This document shows positions 1-8,235 of a stretch of DNA of 64,000 nucleotides, piece by piece. The stretch spans positions 62,001 to 126,000 of the forward strand of contig DIXU01000008.1 of NCBI GenBank assembly GCA_002436105.1. The letters run 5' to 3'. Position 1 is the first letter of the stretch; each line of letters opens with the position of its first letter. Under the pieces are notes generated by a model, which did not search any database, was not told the origin of the DNA, and saw nothing but the letters and a program-made list of their open reading frames with translations. The DNA is from Candidatus Aminicenantes bacterium UBA6072. Its GTDB lineage: Bacteria > Acidobacteriota > Aminicenantia > UBA2199. The position numbers and the translations under genes are program-made.

Positions 1-1347
1 CCGACCAGCCGCAGCTATAGCAACATCACTAATCCTCAAACCGACCAAGATTACACCGCTGCCCTGGTCCCCTCCCTGGAACTGACCGTGCCCAACGGCT
101 GGGAGCACTGGACAATAGGCAGCACCAAGGCCATCACATGGAACGCGGTAAACTACACGGGCACGGTGCGCCTGGTGCTGTTCAAGAACGGCGTCAGGTT
201 CGGCAACATCGTCGCCAACATCCCGGCGTCGGCCGGTTCCTACTCCTGGACCGTAGGCCAGACCTTTGACAGCGGCATGGCGCCCGAGGGCTCCGACTAC
301 CGCCTGTACCTACGCAGTACCGACAACACCATCGTCGACCCCAGCGATTACCGGCTGGGGCTGATCGAGCCGGCGCAGCTGGAAGTGACCTCGCCCAACG
401 GCGGCGAGAGCTGGGAGCTGGGCACAACCCAGAACATCACCTGGAACGCCAACGGCTACACCGGTACCGTGCGTCTGATCCTGTTCCAGAAGGCAACCAA
501 GGTGGGGCAGATCGTGGCCAACCTACCGGCCGACCAAGGCAGTTACGCTTGGACCGTGGGCACGCACCAGGCTGGCACCGCGACGGCGGGCATCAACTAC
601 TCTATCCGGTTGCAGGCCGGGGACAGCTCGCAGGACGACTTCAGCGATGGCCCGCTGACTCTTATTGAAAATGAAGCCCTTATCGTCGACCACCACCATA
701 CAACTCTGAACATCATCCCTTCCCAGTGGCTAGAGCAAGCCAGGCAGCACAGGCTGCTGGTGCTGAGCGCCTTGGGCAACGACTCAGTCACCTTGGGGCT
801 GAGGATGAACGGGAATATTGATGCTCGGCTGGTAACCACGCAAACTCCTAATGAACTCGGGCTGATGGTGCTGGAAGGGAGCTGGCTGCCGCAGGGCGCG
901 GCGCTCGATGCGCAGGAGTGGCGCTGGAACCTGGAGCGGACCATATTGGAGAGCCAGGCTACTGTGGTATTGATCCGCCCCGACGAACAGGCGCTTTTGA
1001 CAGACAGGCTCGATGCCTCAAGCTATCTGAAGGCGATCGATGAACTATCAAGCCGCCTGCCCGGAGTTAAACTAGCTTGCTCGACGGTGGGCATGGACGA
1101 GCCGAACGACATTCTGGCGAAGTTCAACCGCCAGGTGCGGGAGTTGGTACTGCAGAACGAGGGCCTCCTGCTCGACATAGCCGATATCGAGAGCTGGCAT
1201 TCTGGCGAGCAGGCGTTGAAGGATGATACAGCGGTGAGCCACCCAGCTTACCGCGCCACAGTTGGAGCGCCGGCAAGCGAGAACTTAGCCAACCAAGGTG
1301 CGGCCATGTGGTGGTTGTTGGCCAGAATGACCGGTTGGGAGGGATAA
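1..1347 (+). CDS. Secreted Kre9/KNH-module protein, 5' end outside window
   Basis: The reading frame is open from base 1, so the true start lies upstream; the first possible start inside the window (GTG at 88) falls inside a domain and is not used. Two tandem Kre9/KNH-like modules of about 95 residues each carry the hallmarks SPNGGESW, NITWNANGYTGTVRLILF and GSYSWTVG. The C-terminal half (from LIVDHHHTT to the end) matches in outline the N-terminal domain of the protein at 25942-27486: IPxxWLEQA versus IPETAILAA, a shared DFADIES/DIADIES block and a closing WWLLARMTGWEG. Function is unknown; the modules are typical of exported, surface-associated proteins. It is the last host-like gene before the mobile region. 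The tail could be a diverged SGNH-type hydrolase domain, but no catalytic set is evident. Confidence 0.8.
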   Translation, partial: PTSRSYSNITNPQTDQDYTAALVPSLELTVPNGWEHWTIGSTKAITWNAVNYTGTVRLVLFKNGVRFGNIVANIPASAGSYSWTVGQTFDSGMAPEGSDYRLYLRSTDNTIVDPSDYRLGLIEPAQLEVTSPNGGESWELGTTQNITWNANGYTGTVRLILFQKATKVGQIVANLPADQGSYAWTVGTHQAGTATAGINYSIRLQAGDSSQDDFSDGPLTLIENEALIVDHHHTTLNIIPSQWLEQARQHRLLVLSALGNDSVTLGLRMNGNIDARLVTTQTPNELGLMVLEGSWLPQGAALDAQEWRWNLERTILESQATVVLIRPDEQALLTDRLDASSYLKAIDELSSRLPGVKLACSTVGMDEPNDILAKFNRQVRELVLQNEGLLLDIADIESWHSGEQALKDDTAVSHPAYRATVGAPASENLANQGAAMWWLLARMTGWEG

Positions 1348-1502
1348 AGGAGCGAGGGCCTCTATATTTATTATCGACACAATAAAATTGCATTGAATTC
1401 ACAACAACTTGATAGGGGTGTTTTTTTCCCTATGAGATACGGAAAAGGTACTGCCTAATGGCGAGGGCCGACTAACCATGATGGAGGGGAGCAGGATGAT
1501 CA

Positions 1503-1533
1503 TGACAAAAAGGACACTTTCCTGTTTTTGTCA
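1503..1533 (-). terminator. Possible hairpin downstream of the primase gene
   Basis: An imperfect inverted repeat (TGACAAAAAGGA, a short loop, then TCCTGTTTTTGTCA with one bulge) lies about 65 bases past the stop of the minus-strand primase gene. Arms rich in A and T make it a weak terminator candidate. The rest of 1348-1598 shows no gene or tRNA. Confidence 0.3.
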
Positions 1534-1598
1534 CAAAGAACAATATTTAAGTGGAAAAACTCCTAAACTGTCATAGTTGTCCTGATTATCCTGATCGG

Positions 1599-3719
1599 TT
1601 ACTCCCCATCCTTATCCTTAGAAGGCAGTTCAGGTTCTAACCCCTTGTCAAACACTGGGCTCAAGCCGAAGTAAATAACATGGCCGCCCCGCCTTTCCTT
1701 TTTATAACCTAAACGTTCAAGTGTTTCCGAAAACTGACGTTGGGAATAAATAATTTGTTCCCCGGTTTTTATGGCCCAGGTTTTATAGTCATAATAAAGC
1801 CTTCCACCCTGACAGGAATGACCGGGACCCTCTTCGTACATGGCTGCTACGAATCGGGCTACCGGATTCTGAGCTTGTCGATATGAGGCGGTAGCTGAAG
1901 CTACCTTTTCATTTTTCCCTAGCCCTTCGGCAGCGGCTAGCTTGGCCCCCTCGATCAGCCAATTCAGAATCCCAGGCCATTCATGGACTAACTCGGCTTC
2001 CAGATTCAAGTTCCTTTCGTGCGGTTCAAATCTCCGTTCAAATGGAATCAGACGGATACGGTCCCAGATTGCCTCATCATCCCCTGCAACTCTTGGCCGG
2101 TAATTTGTCATAAGGAAAACCAGGAATGAAGGATGAAAGGAAAACCATTCATGGTGAAGGAAGCGTGCACTTATATTGTCACTTCCGCCAGCCAGCAGTT
2201 TTAAGGTCTCTTCGCTGATTCTGGCGTTCTTATCCGATTCAGAGGCGACAACGAATCGTTTCCCCTTGAGACGAGCGATATCATTTGGAATAGAACCAGG
2301 CTGCTTGACCATCAGAGTTTGGGCAGGAGTGAAGCAGCCATAATCGCCGAGGAGTTTGCAGATCGTATTCAACAAGACGGATTTGCCATTGGCTCCAATT
2401 CCATAGCACGCTAGAAAAACGCGCTCCTTATTCTCACCAAACAGTGCATAGCCGGTTGCCTTTTGGAAATATCTGATCAAGTCCTTATCTCCTTGAAAAA
2501 TTTCGATTAGGGTCTTCTCCCACAATGGGGCTTTTGCATCGGGTCTATATTCTGCCGCAGTTGCCATCGACAACATCATTTTGGGGGTCGGTGATGGGAC
2601 TCTGCCAGTCTTGAAATTGACAACCCCGGTTCTACAGTTCAGTAACCAGGGCTCAGCATCAAGGTCTGATATGGGGATTGTTAGTTCTCGCCTCGCAAGC
2701 GTTAGGAATGCGGAAATTTTTATGGCCGATTCAGAACTCGATGCAAACCTGCCAATCACTTCACGCTGTCTTTGATTGCTGCATTTCGAAGCTTCCACGT
2801 ATAGGTTGCGCACCGTTTTTTTAGCAAGCTGAAACACGTGGTCTCGGTCATCCTCGTCCCATTTGTGGCCATCCCAAATAAGCCAGGACCCCAGATTCGG
2901 GCAAAAGCGCAGTTTGTCGCCATGCTCGTTTACGAAACGCCGACAAAGCCCCAGATCCGTAAGGTGGCTTTCATCCAAGTCAATTGCAGGCTCATATTGG
3001 CTAATGCTTGAGGCAATTGCCGTCACTTCCGATCCGGACAATGGAGGAACGCACCGTGCAAAATTGATTTCGGTTAATGCTGAATTGATCTCCAAATAAT
3101 CTTTACCAAAACGTCGGAGTTTACCTGCTTCAGAAGCCAAGATGGTATTTCGCTTCCCTTCCAGAATTGGAGCTGCAGAAGCAGGTCGTGGCGGTTTGAT
3201 GACTAAGGATTGGATCTCTGGCGAACCAAACCGCTCTAGCATTTCTTCTGGTATTTTTGCGATTGCATGTCCATAATGCTCGAATCGATATGGCTCTCCG
3301 CTAGGATGAATGCTTGGGGCAACTATTACGAAGCAGCCATCCGCCAGTAGATCGACTTCTGGGAAAACTCGAATTTTCTTTTTCATAGGATGATCAGGGC
3401 AGCGGAAAAAATAATGCTTGCCCTTAGTTGTTATGGCCGTGAGGGTCTCGGGAAGTCGCATCCTTTCGATAAAGGCTGCTCCCTCTGGACCATCAACGTC
3501 AACAACGATTAATCCTGATGCTTGCCCGAGCAAAGCCCCAATCCCGGCTGAAGGCCATTCATCCCACCACTTTTTCAGTTGTACAGGGTCATCGGTCGCA
3601 AGTTCAGACCAGTTCTTGATTAATGGAATCTTTTGTCCATGAGCCACAGGCAGCAAACGCCAACCATACCGCTTAACAAGGTCCAGGGCAGCTTCCAAAA
3701 ACAGGCTAAGCACATGCAT
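1599..3719 (-). CDS. Phage/plasmid-type primase-polymerase / SF3 helicase (D5/P4 family)
   Basis: Replication protein of a mobile element: an N-terminal bifunctional primase-polymerase domain joined to a D5/P4-type superfamily 3 helicase. The start chosen is the ATG at 3719 because GGAGG lies 6 bases upstream; a longer frame reaching 3821 lacks such a site. The protein is 706 residues. The prim-pol metal motif DVDG is at residues 74-77, with the linker and PriCT-like region after it. Walker A GANGKS is near residue 442. It is followed by the conserved SF3 stretch GKRFVVASESD and the sensor region FLMTNYRPRV. It stands alone here: no integrase, portal or capsid gene adjoins it, so it marks a satellite or plasmid-like element remnant. 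GC is lower than in the flanking host genes. Confidence 0.9.
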   Translation of the reverse strand: MHVLSLFLEAALDLVKRYGWRLLPVAHGQKIPLIKNWSELATDDPVQLKKWWDEWPSAGIGALLGQASGLIVVDVDGPEGAAFIERMRLPETLTAITTKGKHYFFRCPDHPMKKKIRVFPEVDLLADGCFVIVAPSIHPSGEPYRFEHYGHAIAKIPEEMLERFGSPEIQSLVIKPPRPASAAPILEGKRNTILASEAGKLRRFGKDYLEINSALTEINFARCVPPLSGSEVTAIASSISQYEPAIDLDESHLTDLGLCRRFVNEHGDKLRFCPNLGSWLIWDGHKWDEDDRDHVFQLAKKTVRNLYVEASKCSNQRQREVIGRFASSSESAIKISAFLTLARRELTIPISDLDAEPWLLNCRTGVVNFKTGRVPSPTPKMMLSMATAAEYRPDAKAPLWEKTLIEIFQGDKDLIRYFQKATGYALFGENKERVFLACYGIGANGKSVLLNTICKLLGDYGCFTPAQTLMVKQPGSIPNDIARLKGKRFVVASESDKNARISEETLKLLAGGSDNISARFLHHEWFSFHPSFLVFLMTNYRPRVAGDDEAIWDRIRLIPFERRFEPHERNLNLEAELVHEWPGILNWLIEGAKLAAAEGLGKNEKVASATASYRQAQNPVARFVAAMYEEGPGHSCQGGRLYYDYKTWAIKTGEQIIYSQRQFSETLERLGYKKERRGGHVIYFGLSPVFDKGLEPELPSKDKDGE

Positions 3720-3978
3720 TTTTTCCTCCAGATAAAGGTAAATTTCCCTTGAGTGTAATCGATTTTTCAAGCAATGTGTATAGTTTAATTTATTTTTTAA
3801 CGTTTGACATAATATTTGCACACAGGCTATATTATTGGATATTTAAGATGTCAAAAACTTCACCCATGTGCATTATATGTGTCCATTTTCTTGAAGTACT
3901 CAGCCGTCAATTCACTTGAATAATTTCGGAATATTTCGGGAAGGCCGATTGATTTTTTGAACAAGGCACCAAACCATA

Positions 3979-4128
3979 TCAGAAATAGTTTTCCCCGGCA
4001 CTCACCCACCTAGGCGGAGTCTCCCTCAAAAGCGATTCCAGGGCGACCTCCAGGGGTGACAGCCTCTCCCCTTTCTGGGGATAGTGGCCAGTTCTAAAAA
4101 GGTCCACCGCATCGCCATTCGATATCAA
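3979..4128 (-). pseudogene. Short coding-like fragment next to the tRNA remnant
   Basis: On the minus strand an open stretch of 49 codons from TTG 4128 to TGA 3979 reads like protein (ending PPRWVSAGENYF), with GC higher than its surroundings. Stops TAG TGA sit directly upstream and there is no ribosome binding site, so it looks like the C-terminal stump of a gene cut by the recombination that produced the adjacent tRNA remnant. It is not recognised as any family. The rest of 3720-4188 shows no gene. Confidence 0.3.
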
Positions 4129-4188
4129 CCATCACTAAATCATCACATATCGCGTTCCAATAGCATTTTATTACTTTTATATAGGCGT

Positions 4189-4252
4189 TCTCAGCTGGTA
4201 GAGCAATTGATTCGTAATCAGTAGGTCGGGGGTTCGAATCCCCCCTTCGGCT
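4189..4252 (+). pseudogene. tRNA-Thr(CGT) remnant lacking the 5' acceptor strand (att-like site)
   Basis: From canonical position 10 to 73 the sequence is a normal tRNA-Thr: D-arm AGCTGGTA, anticodon stem and loop ATTGA-TTCGTAA-TCAGT with anticodon CGT at 4213-4215, T-arm GGGGG-TTCGAAT-CCCCC, and 3' acceptor strand CTTCGGC plus T. The 5' side fails: bases 4180-4186 (TATAGGC) do not pair with CTTCGGC, where GCCGAAG is expected. Position 8 is G rather than the universal U, and the 10-25 pair is lost. This is what remains when a tyrosine integrase recombines at the 3' part of a tRNA gene. A shorter copy of the same 3' end is at 14104-14138. Confidence 0.8.
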
Positions 4253-4517
4253 TTCCGTTCCCACCGTCAAATTCCTTTACCGACAATGGTTTTAAGGAAT
4301 ATTTACTCATTTCCCAGACATGACCGGAATTGCCAAAATCATGCCGAAATTGAATTAATCATGTCACAATTTCGTCACAGTCATAAACTGTTTTTAACAA
4401 TAGCATCTTCTTTGGTGCCGAATAAGGCCATCAGGTTTGGAATATTTACTATTCCCCGGATGGTCTTTTTGGAAATCACTCAATAAATTGATCTTCTTGG
4501 TAATGAAGTTGTTTTGC

Positions 4518-5210
4518 TTAAATTCCTCTTAACCGTTTTATCCGGAAAGGATCAGCAGGATTTTTTTTGGTATTACTTTTATAAAATAAATATACTCCAT
4601 AACCCATCTGTTTTGGTCTGCGTTTTGATTTAATATCAGTATCTCCTTTAGCGTTTCGGCTAAATGAATAGACGGGATGCCTTGAAGGGTTCTGTTTTAG
4701 AATATTGATTTTGCCGGGATTTCTTTTTGCTTCGAATTCATTTTTTAAATAATTAAAATGTCTTAAAAATGATTCGTGATGTTTTTTGGGAACTATATCT
4801 TTATATTCTTCAAGCGACCTAATCAATGCATTGATGATCGATATTCGTTTTCCACTGCCGTCATAGTGAGATAAAAGATATTGTAGAGATCTGATTGCAA
4901 ATCTGATTGATTTTATCAATTCCAATGTCTCGATTTTTTCCTTATTGGCAATGTTTTTTGATGTACTTGAAACAATTGTATTCGTGAAATCGCTTATCAA
5001 TCCATCAAAATGATTAAAAAAGAATTTTTTGTATTTTTGAGGAAGCATTTTTTCATAATTATTTAATAATTCGAATGATTCATTGATGGTAATAACATGA
5101 TTCTCATCATCATTGAGGTTTGTTATTATATTTTCTATTTTCTGAAATATGGCGCTGATCGATTTTATCAATTTTTGTGTATTAAGATCATCATTATTTT
5201 TAATCATCAT
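4518..5210 (-). CDS. Unrecognised protein with a duplicated helical module
   Basis: 230 residues, strongly AT-rich, not assignable to a known family. Two copies of a module of about 65 residues can be seen. Each opens with LIKSI, then an amphipathic helix, then a pattern of the form Y-K/E-x-x-(L/V)-P-(Q/K)-K-x-x-x-x-F-x-x-H-F. Copy one ends in KKFFFNHFDGLISDF and copy two in HESFLRHFNYLKNEF. The last 60 residues are basic (KSKRRPK and RIKRLRG), which would suit nucleic-acid contact, but that is inference. It lies directly downstream of the integrase stump on the same strand, with a 5-base gap, so it could have been co-transcribed with the integrase. It is probably element cargo. Confidence 0.55.
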   Translation of the reverse strand: MMIKNNDDLNTQKLIKSISAIFQKIENIITNLNDDENHVITINESFELLNNYEKMLPQKYKKFFFNHFDGLISDFTNTIVSSTSKNIANKEKIETLELIKSIRFAIRSLQYLLSHYDGSGKRISIINALIRSLEEYKDIVPKKHHESFLRHFNYLKNEFEAKRNPGKINILKQNPSRHPVYSFSRNAKGDTDIKSKRRPKQMGYGVYLFYKSNTKKNPADPFRIKRLRGI

Positions 5211-5215
5211 TCCAC

Positions 5216-5377
5216 TTACTTTTTCTGCACTTTCGGAAGTTCGACCATCTCCCCTGCCGGTTCTGAGAAGTTCACCAGATCGACAACCTTCTGCTTGCCT
5301 TCCGTCGTCACCTGGGCATAAATCCGCAACGTTGTGGCAGAATCCTTGTGCCCCACTTGGTCCTGGATGTCCTTGAG
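5216..5377 (-). pseudogene. Tyrosine recombinase (integrase), C-terminal stump
   Basis: Only the last ~53 codons remain: LKDIQDQVGHKDSATTLRIYAQVT matches the end of the catalytic domain of phage-type integrases. It keeps the LGH-type helix (QVGHKD) and the nucleophilic tyrosine in LRIYAQV. The N-terminal and most catalytic residues (R, K, HxxR) are gone. The coding sequence stops being integrase-like where the 192-bp repeat begins (5375-5566); a frame that continues into the repeat up to 5425 is not integrase sequence. It is the likely former enzyme of the tRNA-targeted element and is now inactive. Confidence 0.75.
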
Positions 5378-5566
5378 AGCATTGGGGGCAGGTCTCAAAA
5401 TTGAAAATAACTCAATTACCATCATGCTTTCCTGAGCCGGGCTTCACGGCTCCCTGGATGGCTGGCAGCCCAACAAATAGCGCTTCCATATCCAGTCCGC
5501 AACTGCCGTGACATGAGAGGATTCTATCCATGCCCCAGCAGATTGTCAATTTTCATTTTTGAGACT
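5375..5566. repeat. 192-bp MITE-like repeat, copy 1
   Basis: Nearly identical to 9762-9953; I find one difference, TTACC versus TCACC. Close to the ends are inverted repeats: GGGGCAGGTCTCAAAA on the left (from 5385), and on the right the complement of GGGGTCAAGTCTCAAAA (ending 5573). Internal short palindromes include GAGCCG-ggcttca-CGGCTC and GGCT-GGC-AGCC. There is no credible transposase gene inside. This layout fits a small non-autonomous transposable element. It interrupts the integrase gene, of which only the 3' end survives. Confidence 0.75.
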
Positions 5567-5573
5567 TGACCCC

Positions 5574-5973
5574 GGAGCCGTTATTTAAGGACGGTCACTT
5601 CGCATCACCCATTAAAGGAAAAACAAAGTGCCAGCCATGCAAAATAATAACTAAGCTTTTGCCGGTGGCCTTTGCAAGCATTTCAGGTGAGGGCATATTT
5701 TCACGGCTACAATTCGACATGTTATAAAAAAAGCATAAATTTTGGAGAATAAAGAGACAATAGTGATAAATGTGATTTAAATTACCCTTGTAATACTGAT
5801 CAGTCAAGCTTTTACGGGCATATATAGAAGATTGTGATGTATGCTTTATTTTCATTGAATTCTTTGTTTTTTGATATATATAGTATTCATAAAGATAGTA
5901 TTGGAGAGAGAGGTAAAAGTTAATTTTTTTATTAAACCGACAAACAAACCATTAAGTTTAGGGAGGAGGAAAA
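5574..5973. other. AT-rich gap upstream of the DUF2589 operon
   Basis: No convincing gene; an 86-codon minus-strand frame (5595-5855) has no family resemblance and no clear start signal. A weak promoter-like pair, TTGATA at 5871 and TAGTAT at 5896 (19-base spacer), precedes the operon. The ribosome site GGAGGAGG at 5961-5968 is strong and fixes the start of the next gene at 5974. Confidence 0.4.
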
Positions 5974-6852
5974 ATGGGAAGTAATTACGCGGTTGAGACT
6001 ATTTCGTCTTTGCCGTTTGGGATGTTGATTGGTGCTCCGCTCATGGCGGGTATTGAGGCTCAAACTCAGGCTGCAAAGGCCACAATTGACTTCATCCTAC
6101 AAGTTGGTTTCTTACCGCCCACAGCAATCAGCAAGGAGGGAGACCTAGTACCAGATCCAGATCCGGTTGATATTACAGAACCTGATACCCTGCCAGTACC
6201 AAACACAGATCCATCGACCAACGTGGGGCAAACCCGCATGGTAATGTTTTCCTATTCAACCAGTAATCCAGACCCGGCTATAGCGCCCCTTGTCTCTCCA
6301 GCGCAAAGGGCATCTGCTGCTGCAGCGCAAACGCAAACTGGAGCACAAGCTTTTCAGGCGATTCAAACTCTTTTCCCAAATCCGGCTGCAGAAAGCCCTG
6401 AAGGGCAAGTCCTGGCAGCAGCCCGAGCTGCTGCGGCTACTGCTAACTCAACATCGGCGGATGTTATCGGAGCCATCCATGCCCTTATCCAGAAGACTGC
6501 TACAATAACGGTTCCTCTACTTTCAGTGGTTCCAATTCCATATTTCTCTATTGAGGAAATGACGATTGATTTTGTAGCTAAGATCACCGAAGCTATTACT
6601 TCAAGCAGTAAGGATGCCCAGCAGATTGCAACGTCTGCATCCACTCATGGAAGGGGCGGATGGGGTCCTATTTCCGCAGGTTTTAAGGCGGGACTCTCCA
6701 CCACGCATACAAGCTCATCCTCGCGCGCGTCTAAGTATCAAACTGAATTAAACATGACAATCCACGTTCGGGCTTCATCGGAATCAATGCCAAAAGGGAT
6801 GGCAAAAGTATTGGACATGCTTGCAGGCCTAATTAAAAGTGAGGGGGCGTAA
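5974..6852 (+). CDS. DUF2589 protein with a long low-complexity insertion
   Basis: First gene of a four-gene cluster, with GGAGGAGG 5-12 bases upstream of ATG. DUF2589 hallmarks: N-terminal SSLPFGMLIGAPLMAGIEAQ followed by AAKATIDFI (residues 11-41), strand RMVMFSYS (88-95), the core TVPLLSVVPIPYFSIEEMTI (179-198), a Ser-rich stretch, and a C-terminal strand-helix ending DMLAGLIK. At 292 residues it is longer than the usual ~180-200: residues ~50-85 are Pro/Asp-rich and ~97-175 are Ala/Gln-rich. The molecular function of DUF2589 is not known to me. There is no signal peptide or membrane segment, so it is probably cytosolic. It is paired with a second, compact DUF2589 protein at 7150. Confidence 0.85.
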   Translation: MGSNYAVETISSLPFGMLIGAPLMAGIEAQTQAAKATIDFILQVGFLPPTAISKEGDLVPDPDPVDITEPDTLPVPNTDPSTNVGQTRMVMFSYSTSNPDPAIAPLVSPAQRASAAAAQTQTGAQAFQAIQTLFPNPAAESPEGQVLAAARAAAATANSTSADVIGAIHALIQKTATITVPLLSVVPIPYFSIEEMTIDFVAKITEAITSSSKDAQQIATSASTHGRGGWGPISAGFKAGLSTTHTSSSSRASKYQTELNMTIHVRASSESMPKGMAKVLDMLAGLIKSEGA

Positions 6853-6860
6853 CCACAAAA

Positions 6861-7172
6861 ATGGCTTTAAAAGTAAGGCACAAATGCAATCTTCTAGAGG
6901 AGGTCACTCAACTGTTCATTCAAACAATTAAAAATCCTTCAAACGCCATTCCACTGGAGCTTATGGAAGTCGAACTAAAAATCCCATACGTCGGGAAACT
7001 TATTAATGAAAGCGGCATAGCCAATCTAGCTGATTTTCAAGACATTTCAATTCTTACTAAGGACATAGTAGCATCATGCGCTTCTGATGTTAGGAAAATC
7101 CGAATTTTGATCTTGAGTGACGAAATCCTAGTTCTAGGAGTCGAGAGACATGAAGCCCTTGCCGTTTCGTGA
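6861..7172 (+). CDS. Unrecognised 103-residue protein between two DUF2589 genes
   Basis: The small gene starts 8 bases after the first DUF2589 gene and overlaps the second by 23 bases, so it is almost certainly part of the same transcript. It is predicted mixed alpha/beta, with no signal peptide or membrane helix. Visible features are an N-terminal basic stretch KVRHKC, a central ELMEVELKIPYVGKLI segment and a C-terminal strand IRILILSDEILVLGVER. I do not recognise it. Placed between two DUF2589 proteins, it could be an adaptor or binding partner; that is inference from position only. Confidence 0.65.
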   Translation: MALKVRHKCNLLEEVTQLFIQTIKNPSNAIPLELMEVELKIPYVGKLINESGIANLADFQDISILTKDIVASCASDVRKIRILILSDEILVLGVERHEALAVS

Positions 7173-7689
7173 AATCCTAGGAATCCTTATCGGTGACTTG
7201 ATTGTCGCTGAGAGTCAGGCAGCCAAAGCTTCTGCTGACTTTATTAGAGAAGCCGGTTTCGTTAGAGAAAAGGAAGGCAGCGATCATTGGGGGATGATTC
7301 GATTTGTCACATTTTCGTTCACGGTCCAAGATCTAGGCAGAACCAAGGTAAGGACGATAAGGGTGCCCCTCCTGTCTCTGTTGCCTATCCCACTTCTGCA
7401 AATTGACCAGGTAGAGTACGAATTTTATGCCAAAGTGAATGAAGAATGGAAGATAGAACCATCTCCTAATAAAGTCTATGAGTTGGGTTCAGCAGCCTAT
7501 GGCTTGGCGCAGCCCTTTTTGGATCTCAAATGCTCAATAGCACCTTTTTCTTCTGACACAACATCCAATAAAAAAGATGAAATTCCCAAAATAAGAGTTA
7601 AACTTACGATGCGCCAGGCTGATCTTCCGGCTGGACTATCAACTACTTTAAACAAAATCGAGCAGACACTAGGAAGCATGCTCAAATGA
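7150..7689 (+). CDS. DUF2589 protein (compact paralogue)
   Basis: 179 residues, the usual DUF2589 length. It shares with the paralogue at 5974 the N-terminal LIGDLIVAESQAAKASADFI block (residues 13-32), the strand MIRFVTFSF (49-57), the core RVPLLSLLPIPLLQIDQVEY (71-90) and the C-terminal MRQADLPAGLSTTLNKIEQT. The two are distant paralogues rather than a recent duplication. The ATG lies inside the end of the preceding gene, and its own stop overlaps the next start (ATGA), so translation is coupled. A pair of different DUF2589 proteins suggests a hetero-oligomer; this is inference. Confidence 0.85.
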   Translation: MKPLPFREILGILIGDLIVAESQAAKASADFIREAGFVREKEGSDHWGMIRFVTFSFTVQDLGRTKVRTIRVPLLSLLPIPLLQIDQVEYEFYAKVNEEWKIEPSPNKVYELGSAAYGLAQPFLDLKCSIAPFSSDTTSNKKDEIPKIRVKLTMRQADLPAGLSTTLNKIEQTLGSMLK

Positions 7690-8024
7690 AAATTATCCAA
7701 TGGTTTCGCAACTTCATAAAGAGGGTAAGGCTTGCGTTATTGATCTTTCGAAAGGGTTTGCCTAAGGAAGACCGTAAAGCTATAAAGGCAATCACCGATG
7801 TTGTCTCAGGCCATCGTAAACCGGGATTCCCTTGTCCCCAATGTAGTGAGGCTATCGTTATCAATATACCTGACCTGCTGCTTGCGCGAAGCACAGTTTG
7901 CTGCTCTAAATGTGGATTGAAACTGAAGATGGATTGGCAGAAAGATAATAGGGCATGCCAGGCCCTTGAAAAACTCCAGGAGGCTGCGGCTAAGGTAGAA
8001 CAGGCCAGACGATTTCAAGCCTAA
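7686..8024 (+). CDS. Small zinc-ribbon protein of the DUF2589 operon
   Basis: 112 residues. The start codon overlaps the stop of the DUF2589 gene (ATGA), showing coupling. The N-terminus is a basic amphipathic or hydrophobic helix (FIKRVRLALLIFRKG), which may lie on a membrane. A four-cysteine zinc ribbon follows: C50-x2-C53 (CPQC) and C73-x2-C76 (CSKC). A charged helix with coiled-coil character ends the protein. It carries no catalytic motif. It could act as an adaptor or nucleic-acid binder for the DUF2589 pair. The 211 bases after it (8025-8235) hold no gene that I can support other than the N-terminal part of the next one. Confidence 0.75.
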   Translation: MKIIQWFRNFIKRVRLALLIFRKGLPKEDRKAIKAITDVVSGHRKPGFPCPQCSEAIVINIPDLLLARSTVCCSKCGLKLKMDWQKDNRACQALEKLQEAAAKVEQARRFQA

Positions 8025-8235
8025 CTATTTCGAAATGATTATAAATGATGGTCGATAAAAAGAGATAATTTGAGTCAATATTTTCAAATACTTATATCAT
8101 GGCAAAAAGGGTGGAGGGCGCGACGGCATCGAGGGCTGCCAACGTGACGATGTTCCAATTGATTATATTGATTCAAACTCTCGTGCAGTGCATGGCTAAA
8201 TCAAAATATCCATTAAAATTATTTGGATAACAGCC

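Noticed and set aside
4189..4252. Intact tRNA-Thr gene
   Set aside because: The 5' acceptor strand does not pair, U8 is absent and the first D-stem pair is broken, so it cannot be a functional tRNA.
5595..5855. 86-codon minus-strand ORF upstream of the DUF2589 operon
   Set aside because: AT-rich, no family resemblance, no ribosome site and next to the mobile repeat.
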